From Terfezia claveryi (Eukaryota; Ascomycota; Pezizomycetes; Pezizales; Pezizaceae), in assembly GCA_015179025.1 (NCBI GenBank), contig WHUX01000015.1, positions 496,001 to 560,000 of the forward strand: a stretch of 64,000 nt of DNA. The letters are read 5' to 3'. This document shows, one piece after another, positions 23,965 to 37,100 of the stretch (position 1 is the stretch's first letter; each line of letters begins with the position of its first letter). The notes under the pieces were generated by a model. That model saw only the letters and a list, made by a program, of their open reading frames with translations. It had not been told where the DNA came from and made no database searches. The position numbers were made by a program, and so were the translations under genes.

Positions 23965-25492
23965 TTAGCTCGGCACCGAGAAAAGGAGAATGGTGGTGAT
24001 GTGGCTGTGTGTCTCTCTGGTGGGGTACATGGTAAAGTAGTGGAATTTTACAGAGCTTTAATAACCCCGTTTTACATGTCAATAAACAGGGAATGTAGAG
24101 CTGATCTCGAGATTTCTCAGCTGGGCCGGCTGCGCTAGTGCGTATGTACTCTACAGCTACTCAGCTCCGACTACAGAAGCTTCTGAGCCCAGGTTCCTTT
24201 GATGGACACCCTAGAATCGTTGCATGCGTATGAAGGTCATCCATGGCTCGCTGTGAGGCAAACTCCTACGCACAAGGTGGCTTTCTATTTTGATGTTTAC
24301 AACTGTAAAGTAAAAGCGCGCCCGTACCTACCTATCGCCGATGGCCTCGGCTTGCTTCTACCGTGCTCTCAAACCGTGAACGCAGATAAAGTATTCATGC
24401 AGGTACCTTCTTGCTAGGCTGTATCGCGTATAGCTCTACTGTAATTGTTTGTTTCCAAGCTCCGCGAGCCTTCGAGCATACACGCCCCGTTCAAGGCCGG
24501 AACATGCATTGTTCATGTTTCCCTGGACCCAGACGGGGCCCTCCCTCCCCTCCCCTGATCGCTCTCGACAAGGTTTTGCGGTTCAATATTGGGCGTCAGA
24601 CGGGCGTCGGACTACTACTGAGGCCCAGTGGCACGAGAGCCCAACCCACAGATCTGCCCTCTACAGTAGTGTCTCAGGGACCGGGACCGCAACGCCCCTC
24701 ACGTTCCCGTTCACCCTTCCTACACCCAACCAGACTGCTACATACAAAAGTAGCAGTACCTGCCGGTAGCCAAAGCTGGTGCATCCATCCCCTTGATCCT
24801 TTAAAGCTCCCCGCCGTGCTCTGCCATTGTGTCTGCCTGTCTCATCCACGAACTGTCAACGCCTTATACCTCCCTCCCCCCCCAAGGAAGTGAGAGGGTG
24901 AAGGGCAACAGAAGAAAGAGAAAAAAAAAAGCACAAAAAGTCGCAAGCCTAAAGGCTCTTGGTTTCTCGCCGACTCCTGTCTTGTTCGTCCCAACCCTTC
25001 TCATACAGATACAGCCCCGCCAGCGGTAGCAGCAGCAACACCTCGACTATTAGTACCTTGGTGTATCGATTCCCCGTAGGTTATTGATACGACTTAAGGG
25101 TCGTTGTAGCAACTCGCTCTCGGAGATCCTTTGCTCGCCCCGCCATATTCATATTATCCTCCAGCCAGCTTCTCCAAGCCCACCCGTTTGTCCGTTTCCA
25201 GTGCTCGTTCCACTGCCCACTGCTGTTTCACCGGCAGCACAACTCAACTTCTCCGATAAGCCTAGAGGACCCTATCTTGAGACCAAACGGCACATGGCGG
25301 CCGGTACTTCCCACTAGACACGACCTCTCCTTGCATGCGCTCCCTTCAGAAGTAGAATTGTCAGAACCGGGATCTCATAATTGCCACCCGTTGGAGCAAA
25401 GTACCAATACACTCAGTTTCCTTATTGTTCAACGTTAATTGCGTGATCTGACCATCTTTGATTGTGGTCAGGGACTATATACTTATTCCACC
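23965..25492. other. Intergenic; probable long 5' leader of the RhoGAP gene
   Basis: No gene is supported. From about 24480 the sequence is C/T-rich, as in fungal promoters and leaders. A near-copy of the dispersed motif (CAACCAGACT) lies at 24727-24736. Several overlapping open frames here look like composition effects. Confidence 0.45.
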
Positions 25493-28400
25493 ATGGCTAC
25501 ACACGCTCCCTCCGATGCCCCTCGCAATCCTCCCCGGACCCTAGCGACCAACTTTTTCACTTCATCAAAATCGAAAAGAGCCGAAGGAAAAGTGGACGGA
25601 AAGGCGCCAATCGACCCTTTGATCTCGCCACGGCTGCCAAAGATATTAACCAGAGCAGATGGAAGACGACCAAGCGCAGGGCTGGTAGAAGAGGAGGCCT
25701 CGGCGTCGCCAATCTCTGTGCCCACTTCAGCAGGAATTCCGGCTTCATCCCAGAAACAGAAGTCTAAACTCACTCCTTCAAATACATTCAATACACATTA
25801 CAGGAGCATTTCACGATCAATGAATGACCTTGGGAACATATTCTCTAGGGGAAGATCCCCTCCGAACCGTGATACATCACCTCGACGGCCTCCGTTAAAT
25901 ACTCTGCCGGAGGGAAAAAAGAAGGGCTTGGGTGTGCCTGAATCACCCAGATTGCGAAGCGTGGACGCCGGTAGTGTGCCCTTGATATCCGTGGTGCAGC
26001 ACGGTGAGGGTGGGAGTAAAGACACAATTCTCAAGGAGGGTTGGGTGAATATTGTCGACTCTCACTCTGCAAGGAAGGGGCTATTGCGAGATGCATGGAA
26101 GATGCAACATGCCATAATAAGTGGAAATAATCTGTTACTATTTAAAGCACCATCACACCTTGGTATCAAAGCATTTGATATTACTGCTCCATCAGAAGCT
26201 GCCCCAGTTCGACCACAGACAGCCCCAGCCGCCGCTTCTCCGGCTTTCAATACACCGAGCATACGGCATAGGGCCACCACCAGACATCCTGATTTGGTTG
26301 TGGACGAGAGGGGGGCTGTGAAAGGTGGTACAGTGGAAGCACTATGCCACGAAGTAATGTTCACAGAAGACAAATTATTTGTCAAGGGTGCAATTGTCAC
26401 GCTTCCCGCCTGGGCGACTCCAGAAGCCGGGTTGTCCATACTTATAGAACTGTCGTTGCTAAAAGATTCGGCAAGCCGAATTGACCAGATTGTTTCTATC
26501 TTACTAGACTCAGGACCCGGACTACTTCTAGAGCCTGGTTATTATAATAGTCTGCGCCTTTTGATCGAGAAAGGCGTCACCCCCCACAAGCAACAATTCG
26601 CAAAGGGACTGAGAGAAAAAGTGGAGAGGCGGGCTACTCAACTGAAGCAATCTCTAGAGTCAATCACCGATATCAGTGATAGTATGTCCCCTCAGTTTAT
26701 CTAAATATTGGAAATATCTGACTTTTTACAGCTGCAGATTTACCTCTCGCAGAGCTCACTGGGGCTTTGTCGCGGACTCTTACGGCGGATGAATTCCTGC
26801 AAATCAGCCCTGAAGTATTCGCAACCCAGCTTCATATGTTTCACCTGAAGTACTTAGCAGCTTGGAACCCTGCGGATGATCTCTCATTGTTGCTCATGTC
26901 ACCAAACCTCCCCTCACCGACTCACCGGAATCCCTTGGTGTTTACTTCTACAAATCTCCATTTTCTTACGGATCGGGTATTTCAGCATGTCCTCACTGGT
27001 GAGGCGGCCACGACATTGAACTTCAGAGTGAACATTTTATCTCAATGGTTGGAAGTCGCAGAGTTATTGAAAAGAATGGGAGATATGGTTGGGTGGCTTG
27101 CTGTCATCATGGCTGTTTCTTCTCCAGCAATTCTTCGACTTCGAGAGACCTGGAGCATGATAGATCCAGGGCTTGTGGAGCTCTATTGCAAAGGGGGGCG
27201 AGTATTGATGATGACACTAAACAGGAGAAGGTTGAACTATGAGAGGACTGGCTCCGAAGCACACGTATTTGCCCCTGAGGGTATCGGTAAGGAGGTTGCG
27301 CGGGCCGACGTTGTACCATTTTTCGGAGATTTATGCTATTGCCTGGATGATGCATATGCAAGCCGAAATGTTACTATCGACTACCCTAAAGTTATACAAG
27401 GCATGAAAGGAGTTCTGCGCTCGCTGGAGAAATGGAAGATTTGGTTTGCCTCAAAAGTCGAGAATAGTACCTTAGAGCATGAAGAGCGAAAGGAAGTTGA
27501 GCAATTACAAAGATGCTTCAAGGAGCTTAACCACAATAACATCAACCCTCCTTCTGCCAATTCCCAGGTTTTCTTTGACATGTCCTTGGTTTGTGAGCCC
27601 GCTTCGACGGGCATGTACTTGCAATCACACTATCATCAGCGACTACCACTAAGTATTGGCGCAAATCTCCCCCTTGTGTTCACAGATGTAATCACTAGGT
27701 ACTCGCTATTTGACCGGGAAGATACTCTCGCAATTGCGGGAGGCAATCATCACAAGAAACCATCTGGTGGAGGTCTGGCACCCTCGCAACAGAATCCCGG
27801 GCCATCACAGTCAAACCAGAATTTGCAGCCACCTACATCAGCAAACAAGCCCCTGAGGCGCGTACGATCTTTTCCTCCATCCTCGAAGGGATCCCCTTCT
27901 ACTCATACAACAGGATACGATGTGTTGGATTTCACTACCCGAGAGCGGACAGCTGGGTTGTCTAGTGGCGATGAGGCCATGCTGCGTGCCATTCGAGACG
28001 TTGCTGGCGTGAGCCAACAATTATTTTATTCCAAAGATGGAGAGTTGGTACTTAAGTCCATTACTGAGGAGGATCATTCATCACGCCCTTCAAGCGTCAT
28101 CGAAGTTACCTCATCCAGCCGTGTCAGCGTCACATCCCGCCGGATATCCGTTCAAATGCATAGTACAGGGCCATCTCCTCGCATCTCGGTTTATGGGGAA
28201 GGCAATGTTCCAATATCTCCTTCAACACGGTCAGATTTACTCCTGGAACTACAAAACAATAACCTACAAGTTGTACCTAAAGGTGGCACATTGGAAAGAT
28301 TAGTAGATATACTAGTTCTAGGTGTCCATGACTTTAGCAAACGAATGAATACTTTGGATAGTACTGATCCAGAGTTTCAACCTTGGCTCACCATGGATAT

Positions 28401-31400
28401 GAATGTCTTTACGGTTACCTTTTTTGCTACCTTTCGAAGGTAATATCCTTACTTTATGTTCAATGAATAATCTTAAACTAACTATGACAAAGCTATTGCT
28501 CTCCAATCGTTCTCCTTGACTATCTCAAGAAGCGTCTTGTTGGTTCCAAATCAGCAGCAACCATTACCCATAATGCAAATGACGATATTGTGTTTCCTGA
28601 CTGGACAGGCGTAGACACTGTGTCTGCGGAGCGAATCGACTGGCTCATGGTTGCCAAAATTCATATTGGAATTCTAGAAGCCATCCATCTCTGGGTTTCC
28701 GAATTCTTTGTGGATTTCTATTGCGACCAGAGTCTGTCTGAGTATTTTATTACATTTGTTTCAATTGCAAACAAAGAACTGGCTTTTTGGAAGGATAAGC
28801 GTAATGAAAATGAAGAGTTGCGGAAGGCTGCGGAAGACATTGACAAACTTTGGACAGATTTGAAAAAATTGTTCTCCAAGCAGATGTTTACGCCCTTCAT
28901 GCACACGCCCCAGCCAATCACTAAGCCACCCGTAGAGTTGGTACTACCACTTCCTGCTTTGATCCCAGAGTTGGAGGCCCTGGTGGAGCAGTTAGAATCT
29001 GCGGTCTCACGATCTTTCAGAGCGGTAAAGCTTGTCGACTGGATTCTAGCTTTCGAAATTCTCGAAACCCAAAGTGCGGAGCCGCTAGGATTTTTCGTGC
29101 CCAAAATGGCTCTCCTTTCTAATGAAGAGGAAATGCATTTCCAGGACGTATTTTTTCTACTTGAGAATCTCCGTCGAGTGAACTCCAATGACGCCGTCTT
29201 CGACACTCTACCTACCCCATTGCAAGAACTTTGTATACTTCACAGAAGGATTGGGGACTGGATTTTGGCGCAAATCACGGAGAGTGGAATCAAGTTTGAC
29301 GCTCGTGGAAAGCGAATCTCAGCGCTGCTAAGATGTCTGACAATCTGCCGATCTAGGATGTCAGGCATGGATCTCTATGAAAGTTCCAACTTAGGGCCTC
29401 GACAACACATCCCATCATTTGTGGAAAGTGCAATAGCTGCAGCGCTGGTGAGGCCGGAGAGTAGAATCTTCGCCGCAGCTTGGAGTTTCGCCGTTGAAGA
29501 CGGTGGGGGCCCTGGTGCACTGATGGAGACGCTCGAGCAGGTCATACCAAAGACCGTTGGACTATTGTCGAACAACTCTCCGATGACTCCCTGTGTTGGA
29601 TGGCTGATAGAAAGGATGTTGGAGATTGTGTGCTATGTTCCTAACATGCTTGTGGAGAACAATCGCTTAATCAATTTCGACAAGAGGCGGTACGTGTACA
29701 ACTTGATCAATAACTTCACCCATTCGGGCGGCTGTGCAGCGCCTCCTGAGTCTGAGGCGGATGGGGAAGAGGAGATTTGCCTGCCGGCAAACTTCGACCC
29801 TGATCGGCGGTTGCTACGTGATATTTCCAATCGAGAGAACCAAACTCATCGGAACGGGAAGCTCAAGGTGTTTTGGAAGCTTTCGTGTCAGGAACAGGAG
29901 AAGCTTCGTCGAGACTCCAAGCAACGTGAAACAATTGAGAGGCAGCAGCGTGATCAAGTCAGGGCCTTACATCGCCGGCAACCTACTCTTGCTCCGGAGT
30001 CCAGTAAAAAAGGTGGCAAGAGGTTGGGGGTGAACACACTTTTCAAGGCTGTCCGGCCAATATCTATGGCACTGACTAATTCCTGGACTCCACCCGCGGC
30101 AACTGGGCGCATTGTGTCCCCTCACGACCTTCCTCCTGCTAAAGGTATGGTTCATAGTAGGAAGCCCACGGCAGCAATAGATCTTCTGGGGGTGACTGGG
30201 GTTTCTGCTCCAAAGAGCACACGTGATCGGTTCATGTGGAAAATCCGAACAGATGGTGGCACCGGATACCTCATGCAAGCACCATCTGAGGCCGAAATGG
30301 ATGATTGGCTCAAACTAATAGCTAACATTAGAGGTGTTGCTGCTACGGATGTGGCGGAATCCATTGATGGGTTGACAATGATGTCTCAGGCTCGCGTGCC
30401 ACTACCTGGTAAGAATCAATCATCATCAGCAGAACAATAGAGTAACATACTGATGAACCTATAGTCTTTGGGGTGCCTTTGGAAGAGTTGTGCAAACGAG
30501 ATAATGTCAAAGTACCGGTGGTCGTTGAAGCTCTGCTGGCCGAAATTGAGTTGAGAGGTAATCAATGTTCCCTCTATCTATTTTGCTACTATAGACTAAT
30601 CCCCATAAAGGACTCAGTGAAGTAGGAATTTATCGCGTGCCGGGATCAGTGTCCAGTATCAATGCATTAAAAGCCGCTCTGGACGCCGGTGAAGAGGTCC
30701 GCCTGGATGATGATCGTTGGTACGACATCAACGCTATTGCGGGATGCTTCAAGCTCTTCATAAGAGAAATTCCCAAGCCTCTCATCTCTCTCGAAATCCT
30801 GGGTCACTTTAAAACTCTTACATGTAAGTCACAGTATTAATACCCCTTAGTGGCAGCCCACTGATTGCGTTATAGTGGAATTACCTGAGGAGGAAGATAG
30901 AATCAATGCGTACAGAAACGTTATGACAATGGCATTGCCTCCCTACACCTATTATTTTCTACGGCGATTGTATCTTCATTTCCAAAGGTAATGAGAGCCC
31001 CAATATTTACTCCTCGGGGTGGTGCGTCTAATTTTTGCATATTAGGATTGCGGCGAATGCGATGACCAACAGGATGGGGGCTGTTAATCTTGCCATTGTA
31101 TTTGGTATGGGCCTTGCCCCCGAAACGACTACTGGTTTTGGAGTATCACCAGATCTCGGGATCTACCAAACGATGGTCAAGCTGTGGATCACGCATGCGC
31201 AAACGATTTTCCCCGAAATGGAAGACGACGAAAACAGTGAGCAGGGCTCTGTTTCCGTGATGAGGCCTGAATCGGCCGATGCCCCACCGGCGGAAGAGTC
31301 TGCAACTCTTCATGGTAACGACAGGATGCATACTGGTGTCGAGCAGGACTTGCACGAGGGTGGGGAGCATGCCGATGACGGCAACAAGCAGAAGCTGGAG

Positions 31401-31418
31401 GAGCCTGTAGCATTTTGA
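25493..31418 (+). CDS. Bem2-like Rho GTPase-activating protein with RasGEF-like domains
   Basis: A large polarity regulator, 1867 residues from seven exons (25493-26681, 26732-28439, 28493-30408, 30465-30557, 30611-30823, 30876-30987, 31046-31418), all phases closed. Order: disordered N-terminus with S/P tracts; a PH-like segment from ~180 (ILKEGWVNIVDSHS); a RasGEF-like fold (~400-530); a RasGEF N-motif around 930-990 (HDFSKRMNTLD); a second charged and hydrophobic region; a C-terminal PH domain (FMWKIRTDGGTGYLMQAPSE, ending MDDWLKLIANIRG); then RhoGAP. In the RhoGAP, GIYRVPGS holds the arginine finger (~R1644), with later core motifs KLFIREIPKPLI and NRMGAVNLAIVFG. This layout is that of Saccharomyces Bem2, a Rho1/Cdc42 GAP. 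The RasGEF part is probably non-catalytic, by analogy. The start has upstream in-frame codons, but MATHAPSD follows a good ACC context. Confidence 0.92.
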
Positions 31419-32267
31419 TTAGGGGTGAGAAGGCTGCCCCGGCTGTACGATGTATATCTCTTACATTTAGAGCCTTTTACTACGGAGGATTTGATTTACA
31501 GTGACAGGGAGGAGGGGCTCGTCGTTTCTGTTGGCGTAATGGCATCTGTATTCTTGTTTTCTTCAGTTATATTCCAGTGTCTGCTATGCATTTTTCTTTG
31601 CCCGTTTGTTTTGTTTCACCTCCTTGTTGTCTTTTTGTAATGTAGTAATGTGTAGTTTTATTTGACGTCTAGTGACGCCTGGGTATTGATCCTGATACTA
31701 CTAAGGTGTGCATCTATCGTTGAGGCAATTGAGCTATCGGATGTCACGTGTCTCTTTACTGTGTAAGGGAGCTAGGCCTACAACGGCAGTCAATTCCCTT
31801 TACGGCAGTAGGCTCAGCAAACAGGCTCCTTCGTGGCTATTTGTAATGTTTATAGGCCTGCACCCAATGGAAGGGATCAATCAATACTTAACTCCATCCG
31901 TGCTAATAATATTAGCGTTGGCCTTTTCTTGTCTTTTGCTATAAGTGGAGTTAGTGGAGTTAGTGGAGTTGGAAGAGTTCAAATAGGCCGAACTGGAGTC
32001 TACGTATATGCCAACCAGACAAATACCTATATGCATACTCGTACTGTAAGATTAGATAAGATGATTTGCTTGTGCCAACCAGACTAGATTTGCTTATGTT
32101 AGTTTCTGTTTCTGAGATGCGATCGACCGCATCCCATCCCTCCACAAGGAGTTGGGAACTATGGTGCTCGACCCCTTGTACCGTTTTAGATCTTTATCTG
32201 GATGTTGTAAGTAGAAGTATATTGTAATGTTACTTACCTAAGTTACTGGTATTGCCGCTACTCTGGG

Positions 32268-32445
32268 CGCATCCACTGGCGAATAACGATCCTTGTCAGT
32301 TCTCTGACTTTCGCTGAAGACATCATTATTAGCAGGTCAGTGAGCATGTTACCACCACCTGTTTTGCACTCAGATATCACCTTTACTGCATAAGCTCGGC
32401 CTATGTCTTTAAACTGACAAGGATCGTTGTTCGCCAGTGGATGCG
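32268..32445. mobile_element. 178-bp MITE-like inverted repeat (34-bp arms)
   Basis: The arms CGCATCCACTGGCGAAYAAC... (32268-32301) and its reverse complement (32412-32445) match over 34 bp with one mismatch, around a 110-bp loop. It has no coding capacity. Size and structure fit a miniature inverted-repeat element or a structured RNA; no matching flanking duplication is clear. Confidence 0.6.
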
Positions 32446-32536
32446 GTAAACCCGAGGAGCAGGTGTAAGCCAGACTAACGTAAACCCTGGCAGAGCTTAA
32501 CTCAACGGCACCTCATCGACCCTCACAACGTTTGTG

Positions 32537-32555
32537 AATCAATCAATCAATCATA

Positions 32556-32616
<61 letters not shown>
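32537..32616 (+). repeat. AATC tetranucleotide microsatellite
   Basis: Nearly perfect tandem AATC units, interrupted once near 32552, with degenerate units continuing to about 32640. Confidence 0.95.
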
Positions 32617-33049
32617 CAATCCATCAATCAATCACCATCAAGCACTCACCCAATCTTCGTAGTCTGGTTGGCACAAGCCCCTCGTACAATCTTCGGCCAA
32701 ACGAATAGCCAGCTCTGGCAAACTGCTGGACAACCTCCGTTACTACTCATAAAAAACAAACCCCCATTAACCGAAGCAACGTTTCGCTACTTCTTGCCCT
32801 TCCTTTCTTCTGTGCCTCAGCGAAAACTGCCATCGTTTTAGATAAAACAAACAGACAATGCCAGCTGGTACATAGATCAAACTCAACGACTTCCCTGCCC
32901 TCCTTCCCTTACAAGACCATCTTCTCCTTCCCTGAAGCCGTCGAGTGTCTCCATACTCCCCGTCTCCTCCCGACTCCTCCGACATCAGATCATCCCACCG
33001 CGCCCCACCTCCCCCAAACTTGTTTTCCATTCGGACCCCACAGCCTTAA

Positions 33050-33142
33050 TCACTCCCCTCCCAAAGTCACACAGGATCCCCCCACTACCACCTCCCACAC
33101 CCCACACCCCCTTCCCCTTCCCCCTTCCCTCACCCGCCCATA
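33050..33142 (+). promoter_or_regulatory. C-rich leader immediately upstream of the Nhp10-like start
   Basis: About 90 bases that are almost only C, T and A run up to the ATG at 33143. Fungal genes often have such pyrimidine-rich tracts near transcription starts. The function is inferred from position alone. Confidence 0.4.
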
Positions 33143-34191
33143 ATGCCCAATAAACGTGAGCTTCGCACCGGCTCAATTCTGGACGAATACCTTAGCTAAC
33201 TAGTGTTTGTGGCCCTACAGCGAAAGCCCCGCTGGGTCCGGCCCCTGCTCTACCCACCTCCGTGGAGAAATCATATCGCCAAAAATGCCTAGAGCTTAAG
33301 AGACGTATCCGGGAGATTGAAGACACCAATGAAGTCCTGGTTTTGCGCATACAACGATCACGGCGGGGTATTCAGCGGGCAAGGCTGGAACGAGCATTCT
33401 TGCTACAACAGCTTGAAGACCGGACGGATGCAAGAGTGGATGATTCAGAGGGCAGTCAATCACCGCCTCCGACGGTAGGTGCCACCACTGTTGCTGCTAA
33501 TGCTGCTGCCGCTGCTGCCATGTCCGATGTTATGACGCATGGGCCAGGGTCGAGCTTGTTGTTGGTCAGACCCCAAATGATTTTCATACTTGACCACACA
33601 TTGTCGGCTGGACCTCTCATCCCCCCAACATATGCATCCCCTAGCCTCTATTCATTCGCATATAGCAAAAACATTGGAGGATCGCAATGTGCTAACAGTA
33701 TATAATGGGTGTTCTGGTAGCCGAAGGAAAAGCCCCTACGAGTTAAAAGAGCACGCAAGGACGCGCCCGATCAGCCTTCGAGTCGGCAACATAGCCCTTC
33801 ACCACCAAGAGAGGTCCATCCCATGAGTTCGTACCAGTCAACTTTTGCGACAGTAAATCCTGCTGCTGAAATCTTAAGCTACTCTACGATGCCACATACT
33901 ACTATCTCAAAGAAAGGTAGCTCTAGAGCACCTCGTGGGTCTAAGCGCCCTCCGAATGCATACATGATGTACGAAAAGCTCTTGATGAATGCACATACTC
34001 GTAATAATCTCAGGGGAAACGTGGGACATCTGCGGGGTCCTCGGTTGCACCTACACCCGCGGGAGCTGAGGCTGCCAGCCCACAGGAACCAGAGAATGAG
34101 GAGATGGAGGATGTGGGCGCGGCGGGTATATCGGGGGGATTTACGGCGGTTAATAGGTAAGGCTCGGATTGCTGCTGATAAAAGTAAGTAA
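33143..34191 (+). CDS. Nhp10-like (INO80 complex) protein with shortened HMG box
   Basis: Three exons (33143-33155, 33221-33474, 33721-34191) give 245 residues. The N-terminal coiled coil SYRQKCLELKRRIREIEDTN ... RLERAFLLQQLEDR resembles fungal Nhp10, a subunit of the INO80 chromatin remodeller. An HMG-box start, SKRPPNAYMMYEK, follows near residue 165, but the box (normally ~70 residues) ends after about 20. Downstream, the frame used here becomes R-rich and unlike the family. Another frame from about 34013 reads as an acidic, protein-like tail (APTPAGAEAASPQEPENEEM) ending GGFTAVNR at a GTAAGG donor. I found no canonical intron joining the two. Either the gene has an internal deletion or frameshift, or the sequence has an error. 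Exons 1-2 are secure; the C-terminus is not. Confidence 0.6.
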
Positions 34192-37100
34192 GCCCTCTAT
34201 TTTGTGACCGCAGGTCTGAGATGGAAGCAAAGCATTCTCTACTGTGCTCACAAGAAAGAAGATATGTGTCGGCCCTGAAATGCGGTCGACAGATGTTGCG
34301 TTATTTCTAATTTTTATTTAATTTCCTTTTACATTGGTGTTTGTACTGTAGGCTTTTGTTTGTTTCTGTTCCTGTTACTGTCTCTTAAACTGTTGTTTTA
34401 CTTGTTCTTTTTTCCCTGTAAAGAATACTTTCTGTTATGGGGAATAAATCTATTTGATCTGATCAGTTCCCTCAACCTTTTTTTTTTTTTTTTTTCCTTC
34501 CCTAGGGCTCTGGGGCTGGGGCTAGGTTTGATAGTAGCTAGGCTCCTGGGTTCAGTTTACGTTTTCTCTGATTTGTTTTTAAAATAAAATATGAAAAAAA
34601 ATAATGTCACCATGGTTTCCGCTAAGGAACCGGGGGAGCTTGTAGTAGGAAAAAATAAAAAGTGCATAGAGGATGGAGGAGGATATCCCCAGGTCTAGAG
34701 AATCCACTAGAAAATTATAGGTAATACTGTGATGCATATCAATCTAGATTCTCGGTTGGGTGCGGTGGGGTAGTGTAGTGAGATAGCACAGTAAGTGGTA
34801 ATCCTCTGGCTCCCATAAACGGGTATGTACATAGGAGTAGTACACAAGAGAAAGAGCTGATTTGGCTGAATATCGTGGGAATGGATGGATGTTTATACCC
34901 TATTTACGGCTAAACAATGAATGGACTTTTTTGGCCGAGTGAATGTGAGAATTAAATTTTTTCTTTTACACACACCCACACTCCCCTACGTGCAGCATGC
35001 TCGCGCCTGGTGGGGAATTGTAATGCATTATCCATCACATTTACGAGTATTTTGTTATGTTTATGGGCAAAAAAATAATACATATGTAGGTAGGTAGGTA
35101 CCGTAGGTAGTAGCCTGCGCTAGACTTTGCTTTTATTTTCTTTGAAGGTGAGGGTAACGAAGTTGCAATTTGAGGGTAAAAAAAAAAATGGAACAAAAGT
35201 ACTTGTACCGTTAAGCACTGCTCAAACCATGTGGACTTAAAGATCACCAATCGTCGAAGGAAAATTGTCCCCCCTCCCCCCTTAGGAAAAACAACGAAAC
35301 CTGCAGCTAGGGCTGGCCAAGGCATAAGGACATCTAAACCTCTGGAACGACTACATGTGGACCTAATTGGGCCTATAGTCCCAGCAACACCCTCCAGCCA
35401 GTTTAGATATCTCCTGGTAGTAACCGACGACTACAGCCCAACCCCTTTCTCCGGAGATTTGTCCTTGGTGTTGGTAAGGGGCTACAGTACGTGCTTAGAT
35501 ACGAGAAGTGCTTAAGTTATGGCATTGGCTATGAAAGACAGTTGGAACGGCTCCTACCCATCCGTCTTTAGAGGCACCTTTTTTTTTTTTTTTAGCACTT
35601 CTTTTAAATACTGTACTGGATCTGGTTTGTGTGCCTCACGGTGGGCGTGAGCTGACACCCCATGGCCTTCAACCCCATCACCTCCACCTACCCACCTGGT
35701 TGTCTACTCTGGGAGGCCGGGTTTTTTAGAGGCTAGGGCGGGCACACATCCACATAGAGCGTGGCCTGATAGATGCTGGAGCGAGCCATGAGTGCATAGT
35801 ATCTCACCCAACCTCTTTGCATCAAGCTCCTCATACAGCAGTGGGCTTTGCACCCGCGACATGAAGCTGGAGGGCCACAGCATGAGGGCTTTCGTGCCGA
35901 AGACCCAACGGTTTGCTTTACGTATCCTTAATCTAGTAACCTCTTTTGACTTCTCGTGCGCACCTTGAGGGTTCCCTAGGTCCACCGATAGGCTGCTTCC
36001 ATGTTCCCAGTCCGCTCCCCTGCCCCAGTGATTGCGGTTATCTGAGATTCTTGGAGAGAAACACCTAGTTTATATTCCGCAACTATGTAAATTAGTAGCT
36101 ACTTCAAGGTGAGGTGTAATAGAATAGGAGAATATACTCCTTTTCACTTATCATCAGCGGCTTTCCTCTGAACCACCCGAGACTTGTACCAGGTTACTGT
36201 TGTCCGAACCGGTAACCGGTACTGCAGGAATTGAAAGCTCGCCCCATCGTGAAGGTTCCTCGTATTGGAACCCACATTTCTCAAGAGTTATTGAACACAT
36301 TGCCATGCTGTACTACCAATTGAGTATGCAGTGCATGTTGTAATCACGCATTACCTTCTCTTCCCCCCCACACCGCCTCAGAGTTATTCCATAGCATAAA
36401 GCCTTTGAGGGTAAAGAATTACCCTATTTTGATCACCGGGCTCTGATATCCCTGGCTTGGTGGATTGTTAATTTAATTTGGCAGCTGCAACGTCTCTAAT
36501 TACCAGTCGAGATTTCGAAGAAAGGGAAGCTGTGTCTCACATGCTTCCACGCCAAAGTCATTATTATTCTTCGAAATAACATGCACACAAGCATTCGCCA
36601 ACTCCAACTAGCCTCGCTTCGGAACTGGAACATCAAACTCCCCCAACCAATTCTCACCTTTCTTATTTCGCAGCCCGGAGAACTCAAGAGAATCTTGATG
36701 GATAAAAGATCAATGCCAAAACCTTCTTCTTGCCTTAAAATTCAAGCTCACCTAGGGGCATAAACGCAGACACGAGAGCACTTGCATAGGCAGGATTAAT
36801 TGGCGGTACGAATTGAGGAAGTGTTGAGAGCTTCTTAGGTGCTATAGTGCAAAGATATACCAATTTCAATAGTGACAGTATTCCATCCTCGCACGATGGT
36901 TCCCTGCTGGAAGTTCGAATAGTTGTGGATATGTTAAAACAGCGGACATACGAAACGATTATTCTTAGTGTCATAAGTACATGGAGCGGTCGGTCTTCGC
37001 AAGGGCTTCGACCTCGTTAGTTCGAGACATCTCGTGGAAGGGGGTAACTCTGGTCGTAGCAATTTATCTGCTGTCCAATACGTAGGACGCAATGAGATGG

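Larger units (their letters stand above)
32068..32678. mobile_element. Possible small element framed by 19-bp inverted repeats
   Basis: GCTTGTGCCAACCAGACTA (32068-32086) and its exact reverse complement (32660-32678) face each other. Between them lie the 34-bp inverted repeat and the AATC microsatellite. Non-autonomous transposons have this design, but no target duplication is evident and the end motif also occurs alone elsewhere, so the call is tentative. Confidence 0.4.
31419..33142. other. Intergenic with small inverted-repeat structures and microsatellite
   Basis: There is no gene. It holds a small inverted-repeat element (32268-32445), an AATC microsatellite and three copies of the CAACCAGAC motif. 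Two of those copies share a 19-bp extension, GCTTGTGCCAACCAGACTA, in opposite orientation at 32068-32086 and 32660-32678, framing about 611 bp. Three GGAGTTAGT units lie near 31946-31970. Confidence 0.55.

Noticed and set aside
24411..24893. 160-codon open frame upstream of the RhoGAP gene
   Set aside because: Its composition follows C/T-rich DNA, overlapping frames are equally open, and no domain is seen. It is more likely promoter and leader.
37010..37030. tRNA gene suggested by GTTCGAGAC (B-box-like)
   Set aside because: There is no matching A box upstream and no cloverleaf can be folded.
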